Below are positions 18,254 through 26,668 of a DNA stretch of 64,000 nt, piece after piece (the first letter of the stretch is position 1; every line of letters begins with the position of its first letter). The position numbers and the translations under genes are program-made. The notes below the pieces were generated by a model. It saw only the letters and a list, made by a program, of their open reading frames with translations, was not told where the DNA came from and ran no database searches. Source of the DNA: Deltaproteobacteria bacterium (GTDB taxonomy: Bacteria; Bdellovibrionota; Bdellovibrionia; Bdellovibrionales; JAMPXM01); the NCBI GenBank assembly GCA_017302795.1, contig JAFLCB010000009.1:62001-126000 (forward strand), given 5' to 3'.

Positions 18254-18352
18254 GTGTCAGACCCTCGGCTAAAGAAACCGAAGTCGTGGTGCCCGCGGTC
18301 ATAAATGACTGCTACCGAAAATCAGTCTGCCGAATTCTTCGGGGTCTGGCAC
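18254..18352. repeat. REP-like inverted repeat element in clpP-exoD gap
   Basis: GTGTCAGACCC at 18254-18264 and GGGTCTGGCAC at 18342-18352 are inverted copies with one mismatch, bounding 99 bases. A second inverted pair, GGCACC (18245-18250) and GGTGCC (about 18287-18292), is interleaved. The GTGTCAGACC end is reminiscent of extragenic repeats mobilised by RAYT transposases, but only this element is seen in the window. Confidence 0.35.
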
Positions 18353-18370
18353 TTACAGAATTGCTCCGGT

Positions 18371-19015
18371 CTAGTTTGAAAAAATCTCGACAAGGGATGG
18401 CAATCCCCAAATTGCGGCAGCTACGAGGCTAAGCCAAAAGACGACGTTCAACACGACCATTGTGGTGGCAAGCCAGAAAAGCCGACGACTTGAAAATAAA
18501 ACTGATAGTGCCCCGAGAAAGCACATCCATGCCGGCATTGCGTTCGAAAAGGGAATTGGCAACGGGAGCGCCAATAGCACGCCGTGAATCGCGATAAAGG
18601 CACCTAGAAAGCGAAGGCTAAACTGCGATTGAACGAAGCTATCATTTTTAATGTAGGGATTGATCTTCTGCTGGAATGCCAGCAGAAACTCTGACATTTT
18701 TAAAACTGTTTCCGATTTCAATTGGACCACGCCAAGGCGTTTCGGGAGATAGACGGGCTTTTGCAGAAAAATTCCGATTCCGGATAAAGCGATGGTCAGA
18801 CCGGCCGGCGTTGAAAGGCCAAACAACGGGATCGGTTGCAAAAAAGGAAGCGTAAGAAGCGCCGCGGCAAATGCGGGTCCCTCTTTGTCCACGGCTTGGA
18901 TCAGGCCGCTGAGCGAAAGCGAAGGATTGCTGGACGCTAGCCCCTTTAAGCGCACCATAGCGTCAGCGAGTGGATCGTGTTTCATAGCGTTTTCATTGAT
19001 CGAGATGTTCACCAT
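18371..19015 (-). CDS. ExoD family membrane protein
   Basis: A 214-residue integral membrane protein of the exopolysaccharide synthesis ExoD family. The family segment around GPAFAAALLTLPFLQPIPLFGLSTPAG and the later LPLPIPFSNAMPAW are easily seen, and four or five hydrophobic helices follow. ExoD affects exopolysaccharide production in rhizobia; its biochemical role is unknown. It stands alone and is divergent from the envelope operon starting at 19154. An internal ATG at residue 11 is an alternative start. Confidence 0.8.
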   Translation of the reverse strand: MVNISINENAMKHDPLADAMVRLKGLASSNPSLSLSGLIQAVDKEGPAFAAALLTLPFLQPIPLFGLSTPAGLTIALSGIGIFLQKPVYLPKRLGVVQLKSETVLKMSEFLLAFQQKINPYIKNDSFVQSQFSLRFLGAFIAIHGVLLALPLPIPFSNAMPAWMCFLGALSVLFSSRRLFWLATTMVVLNVVFWLSLVAAAIWGLPSLVEIFSN

Positions 19016-19153
19016 ATAAGTTTCTGCATTGTTCCGTATTTCGTGTGCTCTTTCAAAGTATCTTCAACACTTTCTTAACGTCCCTCTTGGCCTCTTGCCC
19101 TGATCGGGGTAAGTCCAATTGCGTTATCTTTCATCGAGGCCGGGGGGGAAGCG

Positions 19154-20620
19154 ATGCCGATACGAACGCTTAAATTTCACAAAAATCTGGTATTCGTTTT
19201 CACGCTCCTTTGGTCAGTTGGGTTTTCAATAAATTGCTCGAAGGCCCCCGAGATAGAGCTTCGAGGACCTGAAAAACCTCAACCTCCAGTAGCAGATACG
19301 ACGACTCCTTCCAGTAATGAGGAAGGTAACACAGGCACACCGGGTAACACCGTGCCAGGTGCTACGCCAAGTCCGGCGCCGATCCCAGTTACGCGCTACC
19401 GTGCGCTTTGCGATGATCGGTATCCATCATATCTTACGGCGATTTCTTCTTTGGCCTCGTCGAGTGGCTTTGGATCTGATCTCGATCTTCAAGTTTGGCC
19501 TGAAGAAGTTCCGCTTCCTGTGCGCGGCGGATTTGCTTCAGGGGATCGCAACCTCGAGCATCATATGTTCCCGCAAACAATCGAAATTCGTAAGGGCTCT
19601 ATTTTGCGCTTGGCATTTTCCGCGAAGCCAGTATCGGCCAGCACTCCTTGGGGGCCCGCGCCGAGAAATGTGTATGTATCAGACGCAGCGATGATCGATC
19701 GAATTGGGCGTGCGCAAATGGTCGCTCCGGAAATGCCAGTCGAGGCTTCTGCGCAGAGCTTTTCTTCGACCCAGGGTTTTCAGGCGAAGACGTTTAATGT
19801 CAGCGATGACGGGAAGTTGCTCTTGGTTCTTGATGGAAAGGGTGTTCGGTTTTTTGATGCGTTCACGCTTCGAGACCTCGGCCAAGTTGCAGTAAAGTCA
19901 GCAGCAAATTATTTTCTGCCGAGCTTTCGTGGCGCTGACCGCCTCCTGATGGTTTCCACAATGAAATCCGGTCAGGTTCGAACGGAAACCTTAAAAGTCG
20001 ATTTTAAAAGTTCGGGCGAAGTTCTGAAGTCAAAATCAGTATTGGCGGTCAGTGATCTTCGTCGGCCGCTGTTTTTCACGGGCAATGGTGCAAGCGAATA
20101 CATTGCTGGAATGCGTTTAACAGCGTCTGGGGAGTCTGAAGTCGTCTTGATTGATTTGTTGGCTGTTTCACCAACCGTGTTGGGCTTTCAGTTGAAGTCG
20201 CTTCCGTTAAAGGGAAAAGTTGCATCGAGCCTAGCAATTTGGAAAGAACGTTTATCGGGCGAACTTCGCGCGGCAATTGGTTTTGAAAGCGTGAGCCAAT
20301 TGGGATCAGGTTATAGTTCTAGGTTCAAAGTCGACCAGGCTTTTGTTCGAGTCCTGAAGCTCGATGTGGCCATCGGCGTCGCGACCGCTCTTGGTACAGA
20401 TTACGAGTACCCTTCCGAGGCTCTGCGAACAATAGAGTCCGGGTTCGCGTCAACGCGAATAACTGGAGTAAAAGATCTGTTAGTTTCGCCCGACGGGAAA
20501 GCGATTTTTGGGTTATTCCCCGGTTCGCTCTCTTTCCAAGTGTATCGATTTACCAGTTCGGGTTTTGACCGTATGTCGCAGGAAGACTGCACGAATCTTT
20601 CAATCGGGGTAGAGCCATGA
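19154..20620 (+). CDS. Lipoprotein of unknown function
   Basis: A 488-residue lipoprotein: signal peptide with lipobox SINC (Cys at about residue 28), then a Pro/Thr/Ser/Gly-rich linker to about residue 80, then a globular part with repeating strand patterns (for example DDGKLLLVLDGKGVRFFDA) that could form a beta-propeller. A run of G residues followed by AAG serves as ribosome-binding site. It is the first gene of four overlapping genes that includes a TolC-like protein. The family is not recognised. Confidence 0.7.
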   Translation: MPIRTLKFHKNLVFVFTLLWSVGFSINCSKAPEIELRGPEKPQPPVADTTTPSSNEEGNTGTPGNTVPGATPSPAPIPVTRYRALCDDRYPSYLTAISSLASSSGFGSDLDLQVWPEEVPLPVRGGFASGDRNLEHHMFPQTIEIRKGSILRLAFSAKPVSASTPWGPAPRNVYVSDAAMIDRIGRAQMVAPEMPVEASAQSFSSTQGFQAKTFNVSDDGKLLLVLDGKGVRFFDAFTLRDLGQVAVKSAANYFLPSFRGADRLLMVSTMKSGQVRTETLKVDFKSSGEVLKSKSVLAVSDLRRPLFFTGNGASEYIAGMRLTASGESEVVLIDLLAVSPTVLGFQLKSLPLKGKVASSLAIWKERLSGELRAAIGFESVSQLGSGYSSRFKVDQAFVRVLKLDVAIGVATALGTDYEYPSEALRTIESGFASTRITGVKDLLVSPDGKAIFGLFPGSLSFQVYRFTSSGFDRMSQEDCTNLSIGVEP

Positions 20621-21456
20621 CTATTCGATTTCCCGTAGCCTCGCTTTGGCTGTTACTATTCGTTACAACTTTGCCGTTCACCGAAGCTTATTCTCAGAGT
20701 TCAATGTCGCCGATGGCGCCTGGGAAAAACCTATCGGTCAAAAAGCGCTCGGCCAAAACCCGCAAGGCCCAGCAAAAAGAACCGGTCGATTGGACGCAAA
20801 AAGCAAATGCCGAGCTTCAAGGCGTAAAAACCACAGAAGGTGTTTTGCCGACTCCAGCAACCGTGGTTGCGATTGCTGAAAGTCATCAGTCGTCTATTGA
20901 GTTAACGGCCCTTCGCGTTGGTTTAACGTTTGAACCTTATCAACCGCGCGGGGTCGGAACCTTCGGCGTCGGAGAATCGGTATCTTATGATTCTCTCCCT
21001 AGATCCGTTTTAGGAAGTGTCGATCTTCGTTGGCTTCCATTTGAGCTCGATGAATCGCGCGGGATCATTGCTGGTGGGTATTTGGCCGTAGGCTATTCAA
21101 GGACTGCACTTCCCTTGGTAACTCCGACGGGATTCAAATACGACGATGTCGCCCTTAATTCGATTCGAGTAGAAACCGGAGCAGCTGTGGGCGGACGAGT
21201 TTACGGCAATTGGTCAGGTGAGGTGAAATTGGGTGTAGGACGACAGTCTTACATTCAGACTTCGCGTTACTCCGAAGTCGTCGGAAATTTTGATCGGCCA
21301 TATTTGGCAGCAATCGCTGATATTCAATACCATATTATGCCGAAATTTGCGGTACTGGCATCGGTCGCAAAGCGATCTCCTATCGCAGCTGGAACGGGAT
21401 CCATTAATTTTGATCCTATAACGATCTCTGGAGGAATCCTTGTTCAAGTTCGCTAA
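20617..21456 (+). CDS. Probable outer-membrane beta-barrel protein
   Basis: A 279-residue protein with a signal peptide (to about residue 26, ending EAYSQ), a Lys/Arg-rich linker, and then amphipathic strands from about residue 90 to the end (ALRVGLTFEPY, GSVDLRWLPFEL, GGYLAVGYSRT, GEVKLGVGRQSY, ITISGGILVQVR), consistent with a small barrel. Its ATG overlaps the previous stop by four bases. The family is not recognised. Confidence 0.65.
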   Translation: MTIRFPVASLWLLLFVTTLPFTEAYSQSSMSPMAPGKNLSVKKRSAKTRKAQQKEPVDWTQKANAELQGVKTTEGVLPTPATVVAIAESHQSSIELTALRVGLTFEPYQPRGVGTFGVGESVSYDSLPRSVLGSVDLRWLPFELDESRGIIAGGYLAVGYSRTALPLVTPTGFKYDDVALNSIRVETGAAVGGRVYGNWSGEVKLGVGRQSYIQTSRYSEVVGNFDRPYLAAIADIQYHIMPKFAVLASVAKRSPIAAGTGSINFDPITISGGILVQVR

Positions 21457-22918
21457 CGTGATGATCGGCTTTAGAGTTTACAGTTTCGGTTTATTCTCGG
21501 TGTCAGCGGTTTTATTGTCGCAAAAGGCCGGTGCAGTCGCGCTTTCGCCTCAGGAAATTGTTGATTTGGCACTGAAGCAAGCACCCGCGGTTAAGCAGGC
21601 CGAACTTGCGGCCCAGGCAGCGGAAGGCGCCGCCGAAAAATCTAGGGGAAGCTATGATCTTGTTTGGCGTTTAACGCCAACTTACACCTACAGTGAAGCG
21701 CAAAACCTGTCTGGAACTTCGAACCCCGTCGACAAAACTTTCACGTTAGATACTTCGCTTGCGAAGATGTTTTCGACAGGGACTGCGGTCAGCTTAGAGT
21801 TCAATCGCATCTCCCAGGAATCTGAACTCAGCACGTTTACTTCGTCATTGCGACGACCGACGGCAGCTTCAGATGTTTTAACGCTTTCCATTCGCCAAGC
21901 TCTTTGGAGAAATATTCTTGGTGAATCCGATCGCGCTACTTTGAGCTCGGCTGAGGCCGCCATGACAATCGCACGGCTTGGTCGTGAAGAGCAGCTTGAG
22001 ACCGCGATTCTAGAATCACTATCTTTTTTCTGGAATGCGTATGTTGCAGAGACGCAGTTGAAAGAAAATTCAGCTGCTCGAGCAAAGTATGAGGAGCTTG
22101 TAAAAGCCGTACGCCGAAAAGCGGGATTCAATCTTTCGAGTCCGGGAGAACTTCCGCGTTTAGAGGCGGAGTTCGAAGCAGTCGATTCTCGCGTAAAGAT
22201 CTCATCGAAAGAGTTTTTAGCGGCACTGGATACTTTGAGGACTAATTTGCAATTGGACCCAAAAGAGCCAATTACGTTCAAAGCGTCTGCCACGGATAAA
22301 AAAGATATCCCGGATATTCCGAAATTAAAGGAAGTGACGACGGAAGCACTTCGTCCTTTGATCATTGCTCGTCTAACTAAAGAAAATGCCGAGCGAACAC
22401 AAACAGTCGCGCTTCAATCTGCGAAACCGAAACTTGATTTACTTGCAAGTGCTCGTACAACCGGAGTCGATCAGGGTAGCGAGATGGCGTTTTCGAAAAT
22501 GACGTCAGCGACTAACCCAACATACGTGATTGGGCTTGAGTTGGAAGTTCCGCTCGACTCGGCGCTTTTTCGCGGAAGCCGTGCGGAAGCTAGCGCGAAA
22601 TATAAAATTGCCGAAATAGATTTTAAACTCGCTAGCGATCGCTTACGCGATAATTTGGTTAATGCCGAGCGAACGGCGCAAGCTTTTCGCGACAGTGCTC
22701 TTTCTTCAATTGAGATAGTCGCAAAGCGCGAACGAGTTGTTCGCGAGTTCGAAGCGAGCTACCGACAGGGTCGAACGCCGCTCGTGGAGCTTATTCGCGC
22801 TTTCAATGAACTTTTCGATGCGCAACTCAATCGCGCGCGATCTGTTGGAAATTATATGATTGCACTGAATCAGTGGGCTGCCATTCGCGATGAACTCGTA
22901 AAAGGAGAAACCCGATGA
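21440..22918 (+). CDS. TolC family outer-membrane protein
   Basis: A 492-residue member of the outer-membrane efflux (TolC) family with a signal peptide (to about residue 33), the two repeated coiled-coil halves, and the family endings GRTPLVELIRAFNELFDAQ. I start it at the TTG at 21440 because GGAGGA lies five bases upstream; the ATG at 21461 is too far from that site. This start lies 17 bases inside the preceding gene. No inner-membrane pump or adaptor is in the operon, so its partner must be elsewhere or it exports through another system. Confidence 0.85.
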   Translation: MFKFANVMIGFRVYSFGLFSVSAVLLSQKAGAVALSPQEIVDLALKQAPAVKQAELAAQAAEGAAEKSRGSYDLVWRLTPTYTYSEAQNLSGTSNPVDKTFTLDTSLAKMFSTGTAVSLEFNRISQESELSTFTSSLRRPTAASDVLTLSIRQALWRNILGESDRATLSSAEAAMTIARLGREEQLETAILESLSFFWNAYVAETQLKENSAARAKYEELVKAVRRKAGFNLSSPGELPRLEAEFEAVDSRVKISSKEFLAALDTLRTNLQLDPKEPITFKASATDKKDIPDIPKLKEVTTEALRPLIIARLTKENAERTQTVALQSAKPKLDLLASARTTGVDQGSEMAFSKMTSATNPTYVIGLELEVPLDSALFRGSRAEASAKYKIAEIDFKLASDRLRDNLVNAERTAQAFRDSALSSIEIVAKRERVVREFEASYRQGRTPLVELIRAFNELFDAQLNRARSVGNYMIALNQWAAIRDELVKGETR

Positions 22919-23859
22919 GGGAAATTTCTAAACTTTCGATGGCTTTGGTTACGGTTTTATTTGGAGCGCTTGGTCTAGTGGGATGCGCCGATGGATCCGA
23001 CACTGGTGGGGACGCTCGCTCGATTCAGGCGCGGGATGCAAAGGCCCTTGAGGACCAATACCTCGCCGTTCAAGGTAAGTGGGAAGGCACCGTCACAAAC
23101 CCAGCATCGGGCCTACAGGCGTTTCCTGGCGAACTCAGTCTTTACGTGTTCTACGTGCAAGACGGGGTGAATCCGGATTTCAGTGCGAAACTTCGACCAA
23201 CATTACGAGGCCGTTTTCAGCCGCGTGATTTTGTAGCGGAAACCGATGGTATGCAGTTGGAAGGCGATTTCGATCGCTCAGGACGACTATTAATGGCTGC
23301 TACGAAATCGCTAGTCGGCGGCGACACCAAGCCGCTTGCGATTCGCGGTGTGATTTCGAGAGGAGATGCTTCGCTTGAAATTTCAAGACAAGGTGGCGTT
23401 TGGGGCGTTTTCAAAGCTACCCGTACTTCGACAGATGCCTCGGCGCCGGTTGCTGGAGAACGAGCGGAGCTTCGCGACCGGGTTTTAAAAGTCTATCGCC
23501 AAGTCGAGGGTCGCTACTTCGGTGTTCTCAAGGCACGCGACGGAAACGACTACAACGTTGAAATTGCCTTGGTAGTTTTCGAACGTCCCGGTATGGCCCA
23601 GCCAGTGCTTCTCGCACAATACAAGCGTCTTGATGCGCCTGCAGGGACCCTAGAGTGGTCACTGGATGTTGATTACAACTCGCAAAACGGTGAAGTCTTC
23701 ATGCGTGAAAACGCAAGCTCGGGAAGTTCGACAGTGCCCGGCGGTCGATTGTTGTCGATAACGGGTGTGTTCAAGACAGTGCAGGGAGTTAAGTCAATCG
23801 ACGTCGTTGTTTCAGATCGCTCATCTGTGCTTGGAACAGTCGAAGCGATCCGAAAATAA
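22915..23859 (+). CDS. Lipoprotein of unknown function
   Basis: A 314-residue lipoprotein with lipobox LVGC (Cys at about residue 24). The mature part contains two similar segments, KWEGTVTNPASG... and GRYFGVLKARDGN..., each beginning with a Gly-Lys/Arg-Trp/Tyr turn followed by strands, which suggests a duplicated lipocalin-like or small beta-domain. Its ATG overlaps the TolC-like stop by four bases, ending the operon. No family is recognised. Confidence 0.7.
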   Translation: MREISKLSMALVTVLFGALGLVGCADGSDTGGDARSIQARDAKALEDQYLAVQGKWEGTVTNPASGLQAFPGELSLYVFYVQDGVNPDFSAKLRPTLRGRFQPRDFVAETDGMQLEGDFDRSGRLLMAATKSLVGGDTKPLAIRGVISRGDASLEISRQGGVWGVFKATRTSTDASAPVAGERAELRDRVLKVYRQVEGRYFGVLKARDGNDYNVEIALVVFERPGMAQPVLLAQYKRLDAPAGTLEWSLDVDYNSQNGEVFMRENASSGSSTVPGGRLLSITGVFKTVQGVKSIDVVVSDRSSVLGTVEAIRK

Positions 23860-23876
23860 AAGCATGGGTGATTGAA

Positions 23877-24305
23877 TTAAGGAAGAAACTGAGCTGCTTC
23901 TTCCTTCGTTGGTAGGCGGCAGATATCTTTCTTTCCCATTATTTTAAAACGATTCTTCGCTACCCACTGGTAACATAGATCGCGAAGCGGACTTGGAATC
24001 AGCATTCCAAGCTGTGAAATCATCTTCCAAGGCTGTGGTAAGAGGGAAAGTGTATACAAAATCGCTGTGCTCATTTTCAATTTAATAGGTGTAGGCCCAT
24101 CGACTCGGACCACGACCACCGTTTCGAGATCGCTGCACTCTGCTTCGTTCAGATAGCGCCTCGCGGTTTCGCCTTGAAGGGGAGCAAATCGAAGTACCCG
24201 TTCTCGGTCACGAGACATTAAAAAATCGATGGTCGCGTTGCAAACTCCGCAATAGCCATCAAAGAAAACGATTGTGGTAAAGTCGCTACCGGTGACAGGT
24301 TTGAT
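23877..24305 (-). CDS. DCC-family (DUF393) thiol-disulfide protein, start codon unresolved
   Basis: The frame encodes the DCC family core: IVFFDGYCGVCNATIDFLMSRD, the D-x-x-C-x-x-C motif that names the family, followed by RVLRFAPLQG and a C-terminal LCYQWVAKNRFKI. No ATG, GTG or TTG exists in this frame before the CxxC motif. The frame runs back to the TAA of uppP, which is in the same frame. The only ATG (24218) would remove the motif. An ATC at 24305 has AAGGCGG four bases upstream and is used here as a tentative start. The gene could use a rare start, follow stop readthrough, or have lost its start. The protein would be about 142 residues, a normal DCC size. Confidence 0.55.
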   Translation of the reverse strand: MKPVTGSDFTTIVFFDGYCGVCNATIDFLMSRDRERVLRFAPLQGETARRYLNEAECSDLETVVVVRVDGPTPIKLKMSTAILYTLSLLPQPWKMISQLGMLIPSPLRDLCYQWVAKNRFKIMGKKDICRLPTKEEAAQFLP

Positions 24306-24323
24306 ACAGCCGCCTTTTGAGGA

Positions 24324-25148
24324 TTAATCCACCATCTGAAGTGTATGTCCCAAACCAAGCCAAATCAATATCGCTAAACCAACGACTACACGGTAGATTC
24401 CAAACCAAAAAAAGCCATATTTTTGTAAAAAGCCAATAAAGGTTTTGATCGCAATGATTCCGACGATAAACGACACGACATTTCCAATGATCACGATAGG
24501 AAGAGTCTCGGGTGTCAACAAGTCGCCCATTTTGAGAAGCTTATAGCCTGAGGCTGCTGCCAGGGTCGGAACGGCAAGGAAAAACGAAAACTCAGCGGCG
24601 GCTTTACGCGAATAGCCCATTGCAAGCGCGCCGGCAATACTTGCGCCCGATCGCGAAACGCCAGGAATGAGCGCAATACACTGAGCGAAACCAATACTTA
24701 AAGCGTGAAGGAGTGGGATTTTTAGCGCATCTTCCTCGCGGCGAAACTTCGTTTGCATCTCAAGGCTGAATCTATCCAGACCCAACAAAACCAATCCCCC
24801 TAAGAGCAGCGACCAGCCGACGACCGACACATCGCCTAGCCACGAATCAATCTTTTTACTTAGGAGAAGGCCAAAAAAAGCAGCCGGCAAAAAAGCGACA
24901 AAATAAGTGAGCAGCGTTTTTTTTCCTGAAGTTTTAATCGCTTCGATGAAACGATCTTTGTACAAGATGAGCACTGAAAGAATCGCTCCGAACTGAACGA
25001 CGACAGTATAGTCCTTAACGAATTGGTCATTTTCAATTCCCATTGTGGCCGATCCGATAATGATATGACCCGTCGAGCTAACAGGAAGATACTCGGTCAA
25101 TCCTTCAATAATCGCTAAGATCACGGCTTGCCAGAATTCTAAAATCAT
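24324..25148 (-). CDS. uppP: Undecaprenyl-diphosphatase
   Basis: A 274-residue multi-pass membrane enzyme (UppP/BacA) that removes a phosphate from undecaprenyl diphosphate so that the carrier can be reused in peptidoglycan and polysaccharide synthesis. Both signatures are present: EGLTEYLPVSSTGH near the start and IPGVSRSGASIAGAL in the middle. The ATG at 25148 is chosen over a TTG six bases earlier. The stop codon is directly followed in the same frame by the DCC-family gene. Confidence 0.95.
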   Translation of the reverse strand: MILEFWQAVILAIIEGLTEYLPVSSTGHIIIGSATMGIENDQFVKDYTVVVQFGAILSVLILYKDRFIEAIKTSGKKTLLTYFVAFLPAAFFGLLLSKKIDSWLGDVSVVGWSLLLGGLVLLGLDRFSLEMQTKFRREEDALKIPLLHALSIGFAQCIALIPGVSRSGASIAGALAMGYSRKAAAEFSFFLAVPTLAAASGYKLLKMGDLLTPETLPIVIIGNVVSFIVGIIAIKTFIGFLQKYGFFWFGIYRVVVGLAILIWLGLGHTLQMVD

Positions 25149-25195
25149 TGGCAAAGTTTAAGTCCTTAAGTCACAACGTGACAAGGAGAGAACAC

Positions 25196-26182
25196 GTGGC
25201 TCGAAAACAGGGACTTCCGTCATCTGAATCGGTTTCTCGTCTAAATGATCAGACTTTCATGGCCGTGCTTCGGCGCCAAGCGAATGGAAGTCGAAGTCTT
25301 TACCGTGCTTTTTATTCGACCTTCCTGGAGGGCATTTCCACGGAACCGCACCACATGGTGGTGCCGGTTGATGATCACATGGTTCATCGAGGCGATGCGG
25401 TTTTCGAGGCGATTAAGTTTGTGCGTGAAGGTGTTTACGCCTTAGGTCGCCACTTAGACCGTCTCGATGTCTCGCGCAGCAATATCGGACTTTCGCTTCC
25501 ATTTGCGCGAGAAAAATTGGAACACGTCATCTTAGAGACCGTTCGGGCGAGCGGTTTAGAGACTGGATTGATTCGATTGTTTTTAGCGCGTGGACCTGGC
25601 GGCTTCACGGCTAATCCTTACGAGTCTACCGCCTCCCAGGTGTACTGTGCCATCACGAATCTCTCCCCGGTACCAATCGAAAAATACGAAGTCGGAGTGA
25701 AAGTTGGGATTTCAAAAGTTCAAGTCAAAGAAGGGTTTTTCGCAAATACTAAAACTTGTAACTACCTTCCAAATGTCCTGATGAAAAAGGAATCCGTCGA
25801 TCGAGGATTGGATTTCACTGTCAGTCGCGATGAAAAAGGAAAGATCGCCGAAAGCTCCACAGAAAACTTTGCGATCATCGATGCGAAAGGGAGTTTGGTA
25901 GTCCCAAGATTTGATCGAATTTTAAAAGGAGTGACGATGATTCGTGCTGCTGAGCTTGCTCGAGCACAGGGAATCAAAGTGCTGCAAAAGTCCTTTACGA
26001 AAGAGGATGTTAGAAAAGCGAAAGGGGCCATGATGCTCGGAACAACGTTAGATGTGTTGCCAGTTCAAAGTTTCGAAGCAAAGAAATGGCAAGACCCTTT
26101 GTCAAAAGCGCCCGAGATCAAGCTGATAATGGATGCTTTTCAATATGATTTGAAGCGGGGTCCGCTGCTTCGTCGCCTTTAA
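25196..26182 (+). CDS. Class IV PLP aminotransferase (branched-chain or D-amino acid type)
   Basis: A 328-residue PLP enzyme of fold type IV (IlvE / D-alanine aminotransferase / aminodeoxychorismate lyase group). The early HRGDAVFEAIK, the PLP lysine in TKTCNYLPN, and the later ESSTENFAI and KGVTMIRAAEL are the family landmarks. Substrate specificity cannot be read with certainty; the ESSTENF form is common in IlvE-like members. The GTG start at 25196 is chosen because AAGGAG lies seven bases upstream; an earlier TTG at 25148 overlaps uppP. Confidence 0.8.
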   Translation: MARKQGLPSSESVSRLNDQTFMAVLRRQANGSRSLYRAFYSTFLEGISTEPHHMVVPVDDHMVHRGDAVFEAIKFVREGVYALGRHLDRLDVSRSNIGLSLPFAREKLEHVILETVRASGLETGLIRLFLARGPGGFTANPYESTASQVYCAITNLSPVPIEKYEVGVKVGISKVQVKEGFFANTKTCNYLPNVLMKKESVDRGLDFTVSRDEKGKIAESSTENFAIIDAKGSLVVPRFDRILKGVTMIRAAELARAQGIKVLQKSFTKEDVRKAKGAMMLGTTLDVLPVQSFEAKKWQDPLSKAPEIKLIMDAFQYDLKRGPLLRRL

Positions 26183-26192
26183 TTTTTGAAAT

Positions 26193-26618
26193 TTACTTTC
26201 CGGCTGTGCACTTTCCCGATTGGCATTTGACCTCTGGCTTTGTAAGCGCGAGGCAAATCCCCATCATGCTTTTTTCTTTGTTCTGCGATTGATCCATCTC
26301 TTCGATGACTTTCGTAAGGTCCGTTACCGCAGTCTGAATCTTTGCGATGGTGGCTTTGGAGGCGGGGACAAACTCGCTTGGTCCACCGCAAGCCATTGCT
26401 CCCACGCCGATGGATTCGCAATCACTGTCTGCGACGCAGCCCACATGATTTGCTTCGATGAGGCGTCCAAGTTCTTCGCGGAAAGCTTCACGGTTTTGCC
26501 GCTTCTTGGGCGAAGGCGTCGGTGCCTTTTCGGCAGCCGCCCCCAAGCTCGAGCTTGCCGCTAGGCTTGTGAAAACGAAAAAAAATATAAAAATCTGGGT
26601 CATGAAGCGTTGTTTCAT
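26193..26618 (-). CDS. Small secreted Cys-rich protein, unknown
   Basis: A 141-residue protein with a signal peptide (to about residue 28), a charged helical stretch, then a compact cysteine pattern: GCVADSDC, GAMACGGP, GICLALTKPEVKC and SGKC, six cysteines that could form three disulfides. The VADSDCxxIGVGxxACGGP arrangement resembles small periplasmic proteins found in proteobacteria whose role is unknown. It is divergent from the TetR gene. Confidence 0.6.
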   Translation of the reverse strand: MKQRFMTQIFIFFFVFTSLAASSSLGAAAEKAPTPSPKKRQNREAFREELGRLIEANHVGCVADSDCESIGVGAMACGGPSEFVPASKATIAKIQTAVTDLTKVIEEMDQSQNKEKSMMGICLALTKPEVKCQSGKCTAGK

Positions 26619-26626
26619 GTCCTTAG

Positions 26627-26655
26627 TTCAACATTTAATAAGTTTCTTGTATACA
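26627..26655 (+). promoter_or_regulatory. Possible promoter of the TetR-family gene
   Basis: TTCAAC (26627-26632) and TATACA (26650-26655) are separated by 17 bases and end 13 bases before the ATG at 26669. The -10 is good and the -35 is weak. The short spacing implies a short leader with a GAGGAGAG ribosome-binding site. Confidence 0.35.
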
Positions 26656-26668
26656 GTGAGGAGAGATT

